Notes under the pieces: model-generated
Database searches by the model: none
Told to the model about the DNA's origin: nothing
Seen by the model: only the letters and a program-made list of their open reading frames with translations
Program-made: the position numbers and the translations under genes
From: Mycolicibacterium senegalense
GTDB lineage: Bacteria > Actinomycetota > Actinomycetes > Mycobacteriales > Mycobacteriaceae
Length of the DNA: 64,000 bases
NCBI RefSeq assembly: GCF_019645875.1
Contig: NZ_CP081000.1
Location: 3,720,001-3,784,000 of the forward strand
Direction of reading: 5' to 3'
Part shown: positions 23,166 through 31,893 of the stretch, piece after piece
How the letters are laid out: each line of letters begins with the position of its first letter
Position numbering within the stretch: position 1 is the stretch's first letter

Positions 23166-24989
23166 TCACGCCAGATAGGCCGGGGGCAGCCCTTCGAACA
23201 TGGTCTTGCACATGCGCACCGCGTACTCCGAACTGCCGCCCCCGACGATGAGCGCCGCAAACGCCATGTCCCCGCGATAGCCGGCGAACCAGGAATGGGA
23301 ACCACCCATGAACTCCGCCTCGCCGGTCTTCCCGCGCACATCGCCGAGCCCGTTGAGATCCTTTGCCGTGCCGTTGGTGACCACCAGGCGCATCATCGGG
23401 CGCAGGCCGTCGACCATCTTCGGGCTGATCGGGGCGCCCGCGCGGTCGACCATGGTCTGGCGGCCCTCGATGAGTTGCGGCACCGGCGTCCTGCCTGCTG
23501 CCACGGTGGCGGCGGCCAATGCCATCCCGAACGGGCTGACCAGCACCTTGCCCTGACCGAATCCGTCCTCGGTGCGCTCGGCCAGGTCCACCGTCGGCGG
23601 CACCGAACCGGTCAGCGTCGAGATCCCGTCCACCTGATAGTCGGTGCCGATGCCGTAGCGCGCCGCGGCCTGGGTGAGACCGCGCGGCGGCATCCGGCTG
23701 GCGAGTTCACCGAAGGTGGTGTTGCACGAGTTGGCGAACGCCCGCGACATCGGCACCATGCCGAGATCGAACGCGTCATAGTTCGTGACGGTCCGGTGCC
23801 CGATGTCGAGCGTGCCCGGGCAACCCAAAAGCGTGTTGGGAGTAGCCATGTCGCGTTCGATGGCTGCCCCCGCAGTAACCATCTTGAACGTCGAGCCGGG
23901 CGGGAACTGACCCATGGTCGCAAGCGGACCGACGGCGTCAGCGGCCCGGTTCTGCGCCACGGCCAGGATCTCGCCCGTGGACGGCTTGATCGCGACGATC
24001 ATCGCCTGCTTACCGGTGGTGTTGACCGCATTCTGCGCGGCGTCCTGCACGGCTCGGTCGAGGCTGATGGTGATGGACGGCGCCGGATCGCCTGCCACCT
24101 CGTTGAGCACGTCGACGTCGACGCCGTTCTGGTTGACCGTGACCACGCGCCAGCCTGGCTGACCGTTGAGTTGGTCGGCCACGGATTTCTTGACTTCGTT
24201 GACGATCACCGGGGCGAAAGTTTCGTCGGTGGGCAACATCTCGGGTTGCGGGGTGACGACGACGCCGCGGAGCCGGCCGATGGCCGGCGCGATGCGGTCG
24301 TTGTCCGCCTGCTTCAGCGTGATCAAGCTCATCGGTTGTGCTGACGCACTGGCCTGTTCGGCGAGCAGTTGGGGATCACCCAGTGTCGGGTCGAAGCCGC
24401 GCAGGGCGTCGGCGACGGCCCGCGCCGTCGGCATCAGCGCGGTGCCGGCTGCCCTGGCATCCAGCGCGTAGTGATAGATGTAGCCGGGCACCAGGACGTC
24501 GGTGCCGCCGCGCTCGTTGACCGAGGCGCGCCGCGGCGCATCGGCCCGCAGAGCGAAGGTCTGGTGCTCGCCCAGTCTCGGGTGCAGCCCGGTGGCATTC
24601 CACCGCACCTCCCACCGGCCCTCGTCGCGAATCATGTTGAGCTGACCGTCGTAGGTCCAGGTGCGGTTCTTCGGCAGATGCCACGTGTACCGGTAGCTGA
24701 CGCTGCCCGTGTCGCCGGCGTACTTCGAACCCATGATCTGGGCGTCGAGGCCGGTGGCCTGCAGCCCGTTCCACGCTTCGCTGAGGGCGGTCTTGGCATC
24801 CTCGGGCCGGTCGGCCAGCTGCGCGGCGGCAGCGGTGTCACCAGTGGCCAGTGCGGCGAAGAACCGCTCCGCCGCGGGCTCGGGCCCGTCGGGCCGCGGG
24901 GTGCAGGCGCTCAGCGCCGTCGCCCCGAGGACCACTACGAGTGCGAACAGTCCTGTGGTCCGTGTGACTGATGATGTTTGAGTTGCCAT
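23166..24989 (-). CDS. penicillin-binding lipoprotein (class B transpeptidase, Rv2864c-like)
   Basis: 607 residues. The signal peptide ends in a lipobox with Cys29 (LSAC), so it is anchored outside the membrane. An NTF2-like MecA N-terminal domain (about 37 to 150) and a dimerisation domain precede the transpeptidase. The active-site motifs are complete: Ser366-x-x-Lys369 (STFK), Ser421-Cys-Asn423 and Lys554-Thr-Gly. It cross-links peptidoglycan stem peptides and should bind beta-lactams. The open frame extends 66 codons upstream, but only the ATG at 24989 gives a signal peptide. Its position between mapB and the Rv2867c-like GNAT matches Rv2864c. Confidence 0.93.
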   Translation of the reverse strand: MATQTSSVTRTTGLFALVVVLGATALSACTPRPDGPEPAAERFFAALATGDTAAAAQLADRPEDAKTALSEAWNGLQATGLDAQIMGSKYAGDTGSVSYRYTWHLPKNRTWTYDGQLNMIRDEGRWEVRWNATGLHPRLGEHQTFALRADAPRRASVNERGGTDVLVPGYIYHYALDARAAGTALMPTARAVADALRGFDPTLGDPQLLAEQASASAQPMSLITLKQADNDRIAPAIGRLRGVVVTPQPEMLPTDETFAPVIVNEVKKSVADQLNGQPGWRVVTVNQNGVDVDVLNEVAGDPAPSITISLDRAVQDAAQNAVNTTGKQAMIVAIKPSTGEILAVAQNRAADAVGPLATMGQFPPGSTFKMVTAGAAIERDMATPNTLLGCPGTLDIGHRTVTNYDAFDLGMVPMSRAFANSCNTTFGELASRMPPRGLTQAAARYGIGTDYQVDGISTLTGSVPPTVDLAERTEDGFGQGKVLVSPFGMALAAATVAAGRTPVPQLIEGRQTMVDRAGAPISPKMVDGLRPMMRLVVTNGTAKDLNGLGDVRGKTGEAEFMGGSHSWFAGYRGDMAFAALIVGGGSSEYAVRMCKTMFEGLPPAYLA

Positions 24990-25080
24990 TGAGGCTGATG
25001 TTAGAAACGTCGACGCCGGATCCGGCGGAGGCGCACCGAGATAGAACCGAGACTGTGGTGAGACCAACCGGTTGCCGGCG

Positions 25081-25689
25081 TCAGACCTGGAGCGCACGCA
25101 GCAGGATTTCGAGGCCGCGGCGAAACTCCTCGTCCGGTTCGATACCGCTCGCCACCGCCGCCGTCTGCGCCAGCAAGGGATACTCATTCGCCGGCAAACT
25201 CGCCAGAGCGCTGGTTCCCGGCCCGGCCAGGCTTCCCAACATCTCGATTTCCAGCGCCCCGAAAATGTAGGCGAGCAGCGCCCGGAACGCGTAGACCCGT
25301 CGCTTCCCGTCGTAACCGGCTGCGGTGAGCACAGCGAGCACCGATTCTCCCCAATTCAACGACGCGGGCGAACGGTGCCGATGCGTGAGTATCAGCGGCG
25401 CCACCGCAGGATGCCGCGCGGCCGCGGCGCGCACCCGATCCGCGAGTTCGGTGAGCTGGTGGCGTGCCGAACCGCGAGACGGGACGGGATCGACCCCGTC
25501 GAGCACGAGGTCCACCACCATCGCTTCGAGTTCGTCGCGATCGGCGACATACCGGTACAGCGACATCGTGCCCATACCGAGTTCGCGGGCAACAGCGCGC
25601 ATCGACAGGCCCTCCAGGCCGTCTGCATCGATCACCGCCAGCGCAGCGGCGGCTACCTGGGCTTGGCTGAGTGAACGTGGGCGTGGCAT
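25081..25689 (-). CDS. TetR-family repressor of the adjacent peroxiredoxin-like gene
   Basis: 202-residue TetR protein. The helix-turn-helix is LSMRAVARELGMGTMSLYRY, followed by VADRDELEAMVVDLVLDG. The C-terminal domain resembles the TetR class C-terminal family. The ATG at 25689 is used: the open frame continues another 108 codons upstream, but that stretch is antisense to the neighbouring gene. It is divergent from the peroxiredoxin-like gene with a 75-nt spacer carrying a perfect 9-base inverted repeat (25710 to 25739), which it probably binds. The pair occupies the place of relFG in M. tuberculosis. Confidence 0.9.
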   Translation of the reverse strand: MPRPRSLSQAQVAAAALAVIDADGLEGLSMRAVARELGMGTMSLYRYVADRDELEAMVVDLVLDGVDPVPSRGSARHQLTELADRVRAAAARHPAVAPLILTHRHRSPASLNWGESVLAVLTAAGYDGKRRVYAFRALLAYIFGALEIEMLGSLAGPGTSALASLPANEYPLLAQTAAVASGIEPDEEFRRGLEILLRALQV

Positions 25690-25694
25690 GACGA

Positions 25695-25722
25695 TTGACA
25701 GAGTACACCGTACGCCTATAAC
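25695..25722 (+). promoter_or_regulatory. SigA-type promoter of the peroxiredoxin-like gene
   Basis: TTGACA at 25695 to 25700 and TATAAC at 25717 to 25722 are separated by 16 nt, a close match to the housekeeping consensus. Initiation would fall near 25729, leaving a leader of about 35 nt before the ATG at 25765. The -10 box is inside the TetR operator. Confidence 0.7.
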
Positions 25723-25739
25723 GTCGACCGTAGGCGTAC
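25710..25739. promoter_or_regulatory. TetR operator, perfect 9-base inverted repeat
   Basis: GTACGCCTA (25710 to 25718) and TAGGCGTAC (25731 to 25739) are exact inverted copies with a 12-nt spacer. The repeat covers the -10 region and start point of the promoter at 25695 and lies between the divergent TetR and peroxiredoxin-like genes, so bound TetR would block both. Confidence 0.75.
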
Positions 25740-25764
25740 ATCGCACGCTGATCGAGGAGAAGCC

Positions 25765-26325
25765 ATGATCCCATCCACCTCCGCCGTTCCACCCGAGACA
25801 GTCGACGGAAGCCAATTCGTCAGTGTCACAGGCGAACACGTACAGGTACCGGATCCGGACAGCCTGGTCCATCTGCAGTTCAGGCGCTTCGCGGGTTGTC
25901 CGATCTGCAATCTGCACTTGCAGTCGTTCGCGGCCCGGCACACCGAGATCCGTGCCGCCGGTATCCGCGAAGTGGTCTTCTTCCACAGCCCTGCAGTCGA
26001 ATTGGCACAGCACACAGCCGATCTGCCGTTCGCCACAATCGCCGATCCGGACAAGGAGGTCTACCGGCGGTTCGGCGTCGAATCCAGCCCCCGTGCCCTA
26101 CTCGATCCCCGCAGCTGGCCGGCGATCGTCCGGGGCGGCGCACTGACCGTGCGCGGACGCTTCCGCGCCCCGGCCGGCAGACAGGCCAGTGGACGGCTCG
26201 GACTACCCGCGGATTTCCTCATCGCGTTGAACGGCACCGTGCTGGCCGCGAAATACGGTGCCCACGCGGACGATCAATGGTCCGTCGATGATCTGCTGGA
26301 ACGGGCCGCCGCAGCCCGACCGTGA
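25765..26325 (+). CDS. peroxiredoxin-like (AhpC/TSA-type, CPxC) protein
   Basis: 186-residue thioredoxin-fold protein. FRRFAGCPICNLHLQSF places a CPIC pair (Cys45, Cys48) at the start of the first helix, as in the peroxiredoxin-like 2 (AhpC-TSA_2) family. VVFFHSPAVELAQHTADLPF and FATIADPDKEVYRRFGVE follow the peroxiredoxin fold. It may reduce peroxides or act as a thiol oxidoreductase in the cytoplasm. It is expressed from a strong promoter under a divergent TetR repressor; GAGGAG lies upstream of the ATG. The inducing compound is unknown. Confidence 0.85.
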   Translation: MIPSTSAVPPETVDGSQFVSVTGEHVQVPDPDSLVHLQFRRFAGCPICNLHLQSFAARHTEIRAAGIREVVFFHSPAVELAQHTADLPFATIADPDKEVYRRFGVESSPRALLDPRSWPAIVRGGALTVRGRFRAPAGRQASGRLGLPADFLIALNGTVLAAKYGAHADDQWSVDDLLERAAAARP

Positions 26326-26334
26326 CCGCGTCAC

Positions 26335-27189
26335 TCAGTCCAACAGGACCGTGGCGAACGTACCGACCTGTTCGAACCCGATGCGGGCGTAAGTCGCTCG
26401 CGCCACCGTGTTGTAGCTGTTGACGTACAGACTCGCGATGCGCCCGGAGCCCACCACGGCGGCCGCCAGTGCCGCCGTCCCGGCGACACCCAACCCGTGG
26501 CCGCGCCACTCGGGATGGACCCACACCCCTTGAATCTGGCCGACCGCCGGTGACTGAGAGCCGACCTCGGCCTTGAACACCACCTGGCCACGTTCGAACC
26601 GGGCCCGCGCCCGCCCCGCGGCGATCAGGCCGGCGATGCGGCGGCGGTAGCCGCGGCCGCCGTCACCGAGGCGCGGGTCGACACCGACCTCACCGATGAA
26701 CATGTCGACTGCCGCCACCAGGTAAGCGTCGAGCTCCTCCATGCGCACCGGGCGGACAGCCGGGTCGATCGCACAATGCGGCATCGAGCTGAGCGCCATC
26801 AGGGGCTGTTGTTCACGGACGTCACGGGCGGTCCCCCACACCGATTCCAGCCGGCGCCACATGGGCAGCACCAACTCCGCCCGGCCGACCAGAGACGAAC
26901 ACCGACGCGCGGTGCTCATCGCCTTGTCCGAGAACGCCTTCAGATCCTCGGCGTCCCCGCGCAACGGGATCAGGTTGGGCCCGGCGTAACACAATGACTC
27001 GGTCACGCCTCGCCTCGTCCACAGTTCCCCGCCGATCGCGCCGTGCTCGACCCCGAACTCGGCGACACGGGCGGCCACCATGCACGACCCCACCGGATCT
27101 TCGTCGAACACCGGCAGGCACGGGGTGGCGTCACGCACCACGGAAACTCGGCGCTCATCGACGAGGCGGAACAGTGGTGGAGCCGACAT
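26335..27189 (-). CDS. GNAT-family N-acetyltransferase (Rv2867c-like)
   Basis: 284 residues, equal in length to M. tuberculosis Rv2867c. The acetyl-CoA pyrophosphate loop is HPEWRGHGLGVAGTAAL near residues 226 to 242, followed by LYVNSYNTVARATYARIGFE, the C-terminal GNAT strand. The N-terminal half (DUF4081-like) is conserved in mycobacteria. It comes just before ispG in synteny, 55 nt beyond the ispG stop, on the same strand as ispG, rip1 and dxr. The acceptor substrate is unknown. Confidence 0.9.
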   Translation of the reverse strand: MSAPPLFRLVDERRVSVVRDATPCLPVFDEDPVGSCMVAARVAEFGVEHGAIGGELWTRRGVTESLCYAGPNLIPLRGDAEDLKAFSDKAMSTARRCSSLVGRAELVLPMWRRLESVWGTARDVREQQPLMALSSMPHCAIDPAVRPVRMEELDAYLVAAVDMFIGEVGVDPRLGDGGRGYRRRIAGLIAAGRARARFERGQVVFKAEVGSQSPAVGQIQGVWVHPEWRGHGLGVAGTAALAAAVVGSGRIASLYVNSYNTVARATYARIGFEQVGTFATVLLD

Positions 27190-27244
27190 GGACGATTCTC
27201 TCTGTTAATGCCGAGGCTGGGTGACCCCGCTCACAGGGTCGTTA

Positions 27245-28399
27245 TCAGCTTACGGTCACCACAGGCGAACCGCTGGCATCATCTGAGGCCTGTTCGGCCA
27301 GCCGCATGGCTTCCTCGATCAGCGTCTCCACGATCTGTGCCTCCGGGACGGTCTTGATGACCTCGCCCTTGACGAAGATCTGGCCCTTGCCGTTACCCGA
27401 GGCCACCCCGAGATCGGCCTCGCGGGCCTCTCCCGGACCGTTGACCACACAGCCCATCACCGCCACCCGCAGCGGGACGTCGAGTCCGTCGAGGCCCGCG
27501 CTGACCGCATTGGCCAGGGTGTAGACGTCGACCTGAGCCCGGCCGCAGGACGGGCACGACACGATCTCCAGGCCACGGGGCCGCAGGTTCAGCGATTCCA
27601 GGATCTGGTTGCCGACCTTGACCTCTTCGGCCGGCGGCGCCGACAGCGACACCCGGATGGTGTCGCCGATGCCCTTGGACAGCAGCGCGCCGAACGCCAC
27701 CGCGGACTTGATGGTGCCCTGGAATGCCGGGCCGGCTTCGGTGACTCCGAGGTGCAGCGGGTAATCGCACTGGGCGGCCAGCTGGGTGTAGGCCTCCACC
27801 ATGATCACCGGGTCGTTGTGCTTGACGCTGATCTTGATGTCGCCGAAGCCGTGCTCCTCGAACAGCGAGGCCTCCCACAGCGCCGACTCGACGAGCGCCT
27901 CCGGGGTGGCCTTGCCGTACTTCTTCATCAACCGGGGATCCAGCGAACCGGCATTGACGCCGATGCGGATCGGGATGCCCGCCTCGCCGGCGGCCTTGGC
28001 CACCTCTTTGACCCGGCCGTCGAACTCCTTGATGTTGCCGGGGTTGACGCGCACAGCCGCGCAACCCGCGTCGATCGCGGCGAAGATGTACTTGGGCTGG
28101 AAGTGGATGTCAGCGATCACCGGGATCTGGCTGTGCCGGGCGATCTCGGCGAGCGCGTCGGCGTCCTCCTGCCGGGGGCAGGCCACCCGCACGATATCGC
28201 AGCCCGACGCGGTCAGCTCGGCGATCTGCTGCAGTGTCGCGTTGACATCATGAGTTTTGGTGGTGCACATGGACTGCACCGCGATCGGGTGCTCACTGCC
28301 GATGCCGACGCCGCCCACGTTGAGCTGGCGGGTTTTTCGCCGCGGCGCCAGGGTCGGCGCCGGGGGCGCGGGCATTCCCAAACCGATGGACGCTGTCAT
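27245..28399 (-). CDS. ispG: 4-hydroxy-3-methylbut-2-enyl diphosphate synthase
   Basis: 384-residue [4Fe-4S] enzyme (GcpE) of the MEP isoprenoid pathway, converting MEcPP to HMBPP. A TIM-barrel part begins RKTRQLNVGGVGIGSEHPIA. The cluster ligands Cys282 and Cys285 (SCPSCG) and Cys317 (MGCVVNGPG), with Glu324, are present. It is 10 nt downstream of rip1, with dxr beyond, so two MEP enzymes share this operon, as in other mycobacteria. Confidence 0.97.
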   Translation of the reverse strand: MTASIGLGMPAPPAPTLAPRRKTRQLNVGGVGIGSEHPIAVQSMCTTKTHDVNATLQQIAELTASGCDIVRVACPRQEDADALAEIARHSQIPVIADIHFQPKYIFAAIDAGCAAVRVNPGNIKEFDGRVKEVAKAAGEAGIPIRIGVNAGSLDPRLMKKYGKATPEALVESALWEASLFEEHGFGDIKISVKHNDPVIMVEAYTQLAAQCDYPLHLGVTEAGPAFQGTIKSAVAFGALLSKGIGDTIRVSLSAPPAEEVKVGNQILESLNLRPRGLEIVSCPSCGRAQVDVYTLANAVSAGLDGLDVPLRVAVMGCVVNGPGEAREADLGVASGNGKGQIFVKGEVIKTVPEAQIVETLIEEAMRLAEQASDDASGSPVVTVS

Positions 28400-28409
28400 G
28401 TGGGATCTC

Positions 28410-29630
28410 CTACTGGAAGATGCTGAGTGGGTTGACCAGGTCTGCGGTCACGGTCAGCAGCATGTAGCTGACCACTACCAGCAACACCACGTATGTGGCG
28501 GGCATGAGCTTGAGGTAGTTGACCGGGCCCGCGGCGACTTTGCCGCGGGCCGCCCGGATCATGTTGCGGATCTTCTCGTACGTCGCGACCGCGATGTGCC
28601 CACCGTCGAACGGGAGCAGCGGCACCAGGTTGATCGCGCCGAGCACGAAGTTCAGCTGCGCCAGGAAGAACCAGAACGCGACCCACAGGCCGGCCTCGAC
28701 GGTCTCGCCGCCGATGATGCTCGCGCCGACGACGCTGATCGGGGTCTCCTTGTCGCGTTCACCGCCGCCGATCGCCTCGACCAGCGCACCGATCTTGGTC
28801 GGGATCTTCGCCAGCGATTTACCCAACTCGACTGCGAGGTCACCGGTGAACGAGACCGTCGCAGGCACGGCCGTCAGCGGGTTGTACTTGGTCGGGGGTT
28901 GAACCGGGACCGCGCTGACGCCGATGGCGCCGACGGTGGCCGGCTCCTTGGCGTCCGCACTGGTGAAGCGCTGCGTCTGGGCCACGTCGACGACGGTGGT
29001 GATCGTCTGCCCGTCGCGCTTGAGTTCGATGGGCACCGGACCGTCGAGTTTGCGGATCGCGGCAGCCATCTGGGAGAAGTCGGAGACCTTGGTGTCACCG
29101 ACCTTGACGATCTCGTCACCGGCCCGGATCCCGGCCTGCGCCGCTGGGCCCGCCCCCTGGCACTCCCCCATCTTCTCGAGACTCAGTTGCGGTGCGACAC
29201 AACCGGTTTCGCCGACGATCGCGGTGGTGGGCTGCGTGATGTTGGGGAGGCCCCAGGTGATCGCAATGGCGTACAGGAGCACCAGGCCGATGATGAAGTT
29301 CATCGCCGGGCCCGCGAAGAGCACCGCGACGCGCTTCCACACCTTCTGCTTGTACATCGCATACGGCCGGTCTTCGGGCGCGATCTCGTCGACCGACGTC
29401 ATGCCCGCGATGTCGCAGAAACCACCCAGCGGAATCGCCTTGATGCCGTATTCGGTCTCGCCGAGGCGGTTGGGCCGACGCGTCGACCACAGCGTCGGAC
29501 CGAAACCGACGAAGTAGCGGCGCACCTTCATCCCGGTGGCGCGCGCCACCCACATGTGCCCGCATTCGTGCAGTGCCACCGATACCAGGATGGCCAGCGC
29601 GAACAGCGCGATGCCGATGACGAACATCAT
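28410..29630 (-). CDS. rip1: site-2 intramembrane metalloprotease Rip1
   Basis: 406-residue zinc protease of the RseP/S2P family. The first membrane helix carries HECGH (His21, Glu22, His25), and LLPFDGGH near residue 340 supplies the third ligand. One PDZ domain lies between (about 115 to 205, AGIRAGDEIVKVGD). In M. tuberculosis Rip1 cleaves several anti-sigma factors and controls cell-envelope lipid genes. The ATG at 29630 overlaps the dxr stop as ATGA; a second ATG follows at 29627. The open frame upstream, inside dxr, is spurious. Confidence 0.96.
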   Translation of the reverse strand: MMFVIGIALFALAILVSVALHECGHMWVARATGMKVRRYFVGFGPTLWSTRRPNRLGETEYGIKAIPLGGFCDIAGMTSVDEIAPEDRPYAMYKQKVWKRVAVLFAGPAMNFIIGLVLLYAIAITWGLPNITQPTTAIVGETGCVAPQLSLEKMGECQGAGPAAQAGIRAGDEIVKVGDTKVSDFSQMAAAIRKLDGPVPIELKRDGQTITTVVDVAQTQRFTSADAKEPATVGAIGVSAVPVQPPTKYNPLTAVPATVSFTGDLAVELGKSLAKIPTKIGALVEAIGGGERDKETPISVVGASIIGGETVEAGLWVAFWFFLAQLNFVLGAINLVPLLPFDGGHIAVATYEKIRNMIRAARGKVAAGPVNYLKLMPATYVVLLVVVSYMLLTVTADLVNPLSIFQ

Positions 29631-30799
29631 TTGGTGACGAGCCCTTTTCTCACAGATTTCTGCTCGACCATGCGGCGTGCCGTCTCCCTGGCCCACCGCT
29701 GCGCGTCGAGTACTTCTTCCACGGTAGCGGGTTCGGCGGCCCACTGGTCGGCAGCGTGCAACACCTCACCCACGGTGTCGACGATCGCCGGGAACGGGAT
29801 CCGGTCAGCCAGGAAGGCCTCGGCGGCTTCCTCATTGGCGGCGTTGTACACCGCGGTCAGGCACCCGCCGCGGGTCCCGGCGGCCCGGGCCAGGTTCACC
29901 GCCGGGAAAACCTCGTTGTCCAGCGGCAGGAATTCCCAGGTGGAGGCCGTGGTGAAGTCACAGGCCAGGGCCGCACCGGCGATCCGGTCGGGCCAGCCGA
30001 GGGCCAATGCGATCGGCAACTTCATGTCCGGCGGGCTCGCCTGGGCCAGGGTCGAACCGTCGGTGAAGGTGGCCATCGAGTGCACGATCGACTGTGGGTG
30101 CACGACGACTTCGATGCGCTCGTAGTCGATGCCGAACAGCAGGTGGGTTTCGATCAACTCCAGACCCTTGTTGACCAGGGTGGCCGAGTTCAGCGTGTTC
30201 ATCGGGCCCATCGACCAGGTCGGGTGTTTGCCTGCCTGCTCCGGGGTGACCGATTCCAGGTCGGCCGCCGACCACCCGAGGAACGGGCCGCCCGACGCGG
30301 TGAGCACGATCTTGGCCACCTCGTCGGCGGCACCGCCGCGCAGGCACTGGGCCATCGCCGAGTGCTCCGAGTCCACCGGGACGATCTGCCCTGGCGCGGC
30401 GGCCTTGAGCACCAGTGGCCCCCCGGCGACGAGTGACTCCTTGTTGGCCAGGGCCAGGCGCGCGCCGCTGGCCAGGGCGGCCAGCGTGGGAGCCAGCCCC
30501 AGTGCCCCGACCAATGCGTTGAGCACCACGTCGGCCTCGGTGTTCTCGACCAGCCGGGTCACCGCATCCGGCCCGGCGTACGCCACGTCACCGATCTTCT
30601 CCGCGGCGGCCGGGTCGGCCACCGCCATGTTGGTGACGCCAGTCGCGGCGCGCTGCGCGGCGAGCAGGTCGGGGTTGCCGCCGCCGGCGGCCAGCCCGAC
30701 GATCTCGAACCGGTCGGGGTTGGCCGCGATGACCTCGAGCGCCTGGGTGCCGATCGATCCGGTGCTTCCGAGTATCAGCACACGCTTTCTGTCGCTCAC
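29627..30799 (-). CDS. dxr: 1-deoxy-D-xylulose 5-phosphate reductoisomerase
   Basis: 390-residue NADPH-dependent enzyme of the MEP pathway and the target of fosmidomycin. The N-terminal nucleotide-binding loop GSTGSIG is at residues 11 to 17. The active-site regions VPVDSEHSA, ASGGPF and HPTWSMGP are intact. The GTG at 30799 is chosen because translation from it begins two residues before the conserved RKRVLILGSTG; the open frame beyond has no family similarity and no good start. It is translationally coupled to rip1 and follows an ECF sigma gene by 41 nt on the same strand. Confidence 0.96.
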   Translation of the reverse strand: MSDRKRVLILGSTGSIGTQALEVIAANPDRFEIVGLAAGGGNPDLLAAQRAATGVTNMAVADPAAAEKIGDVAYAGPDAVTRLVENTEADVVLNALVGALGLAPTLAALASGARLALANKESLVAGGPLVLKAAAPGQIVPVDSEHSAMAQCLRGGAADEVAKIVLTASGGPFLGWSAADLESVTPEQAGKHPTWSMGPMNTLNSATLVNKGLELIETHLLFGIDYERIEVVVHPQSIVHSMATFTDGSTLAQASPPDMKLPIALALGWPDRIAGAALACDFTTASTWEFLPLDNEVFPAVNLARAAGTRGGCLTAVYNAANEEAAEAFLADRIPFPAIVDTVGEVLHAADQWAAEPATVEEVLDAQRWARETARRMVEQKSVRKGLVTK

Positions 30800-30840
30800 C
30801 GTTACATTGTGCCGCGTTCGGGGCCCGGCGGCGCCGACGG

Positions 30841-31686
30841 TCACCGCGTGCGGGCGGACGGGTCGGCGGTGGCCTCGATCTTGAGCACGAGTCCGTCCCG
30901 GATGGTCAGCACCACCACCGCGAACAGTCGCCGCCGGTCGTAGGCGAGCAACACGGGCACGGCCGCGCACACCACCGTCGCGCCCGGCCCGAGGTAGCGC
31001 AGCAGGTTTGTCGCGACGTCGTGACGGCCGTGGTTGACCTGCCGCCGTGCCGGGCCGGTGAGCACCGTGCCGACCCCCCACACGCTCGGATCGAGCACCG
31101 AGGCCAACGCCGCCACATCACCGTTCGCGCATGCGGTGATGAACGCGTCGGTGACGTGCCGGTGCTCGTCGGCGCCCACCTCAACCCGGTCCGGTGCGGC
31201 GCCGGCCACTTTGGTGCGGGCGCGCCGCGCGAGCTGGCGGCACGTCCCGACCGGCCGTCCGACGGTGTGAGCGATCTCCGCGAACGGGATCTTGAAGATG
31301 TCGTGCAGGACGTACGCGACGCGCTCACCGGGGCTGAGCCGGGCGAGCACCGCGAGCAGCGCCGAACCCACCTGATCGTCGAGCGTGACGCGGTCGGCCG
31401 GGTCGGCGTCGACGGCCGCGGCGGTGCCCAGCGCGGCCGATCCGTCCAGGTGTTCGAGCCGGGCCCGCGCCGACCGCAGGACGTCGAGGGACAACCGGCC
31501 GGCCACCACGGTCAGCCAGGCCCGGACATCGTCGAGTTGGTCCTGGTCTGCCCGGGCCAGCCGCAGAAACGCCTCCTGCGCCACGTCTTCGGCCTCGCCG
31601 ATGTCGCCGAGCATGCGGTAGGCGAGGTTGACCAGATACGGGTGGTGGTCGTGCCACGCCGCCTCAAGGGCGGCGGATTCGTTCAT
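30841..31686 (-). CDS. ECF sigma factor with SnoaL-like C-terminal domain (SigI/SigJ type)
   Basis: 281 residues. Sigma region 2 is LVNLAYRMLGDIGEAEDVAQ plus EAFLRL, and region 4 runs from LSPGERVAYVLHDIFKIPF through VGRPVGTCRQLARRARTKV. A C-terminal NTF2/SnoaL-like domain (from about residue 180) follows; in this type it replaces a separate anti-sigma factor. The wording DPADRVTLDDQVGSALL and the TCRQLARRAR helix are close to what I recall of M. tuberculosis SigI. It lies upstream of dxr on the same strand and divergent from a nitroreductase gene, which may be its target. Confidence 0.88.
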   Translation of the reverse strand: MNESAALEAAWHDHHPYLVNLAYRMLGDIGEAEDVAQEAFLRLARADQDQLDDVRAWLTVVAGRLSLDVLRSARARLEHLDGSAALGTAAAVDADPADRVTLDDQVGSALLAVLARLSPGERVAYVLHDIFKIPFAEIAHTVGRPVGTCRQLARRARTKVAGAAPDRVEVGADEHRHVTDAFITACANGDVAALASVLDPSVWGVGTVLTGPARRQVNHGRHDVATNLLRYLGPGATVVCAAVPVLLAYDRRRLFAVVVLTIRDGLVLKIEATADPSARTR

Positions 31687-31710
31687 GTAGTCATGACGAT
31701 TCCGAGGGCC

Positions 31711-31754
31711 GGAAAGTTACCCGTGGCCCTGATTCGCGACCGCTGTAACTTTTC
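31711..31754. promoter_or_regulatory. inverted repeat in the sigma/nitroreductase spacer
   Basis: GGAAAGTTAC (31711 to 31720) and GTAACTTTTC (31745 to 31754) are inverted copies matching at 9 of 10 positions, separated by 24 nt. They are 25 to 68 nt upstream of the sigma factor start. They could be paired promoter elements read by the ECF factor in both directions, or an operator. Confidence 0.4.
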
Positions 31755-31779
31755 GGACGGCCGCTCCGTCCTTGGTTGC

Positions 31780-31827
31780 ACGAACACAATTCTCGTCACC
31801 GGCGCAACCGGCAACGCCGGTAAGGCC
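31780..31827 (+). pseudogene. possible remnant of an NmrA-type NAD(P)-binding gene
   Basis: In the frame of the nitroreductase gene, but upstream of its start, the sequence reads TNTILVTGATGNAGKA. That is the N-terminal strand and glycine loop of NmrA-like atypical SDRs, which usually begin MTNTILVTGATGNxG. No ATG precedes it and the homology stops after 16 codons. It may be all that is left of a deleted gene. A chance match cannot be excluded. Confidence 0.35.
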
Positions 31828-31893
31828 GCGCCGTTCGCCGGGCGAGTGACCGGGCCCCGCGATGTGTTCGCCAACCGTCGAGGAGGACCAAAC

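Noticed and set aside
30800..31081. N-terminal extension of dxr
   Set aside because: It is antisense-like, Arg-rich and overlaps the sigma gene; the conserved domain begins two residues after the GTG at 30799.
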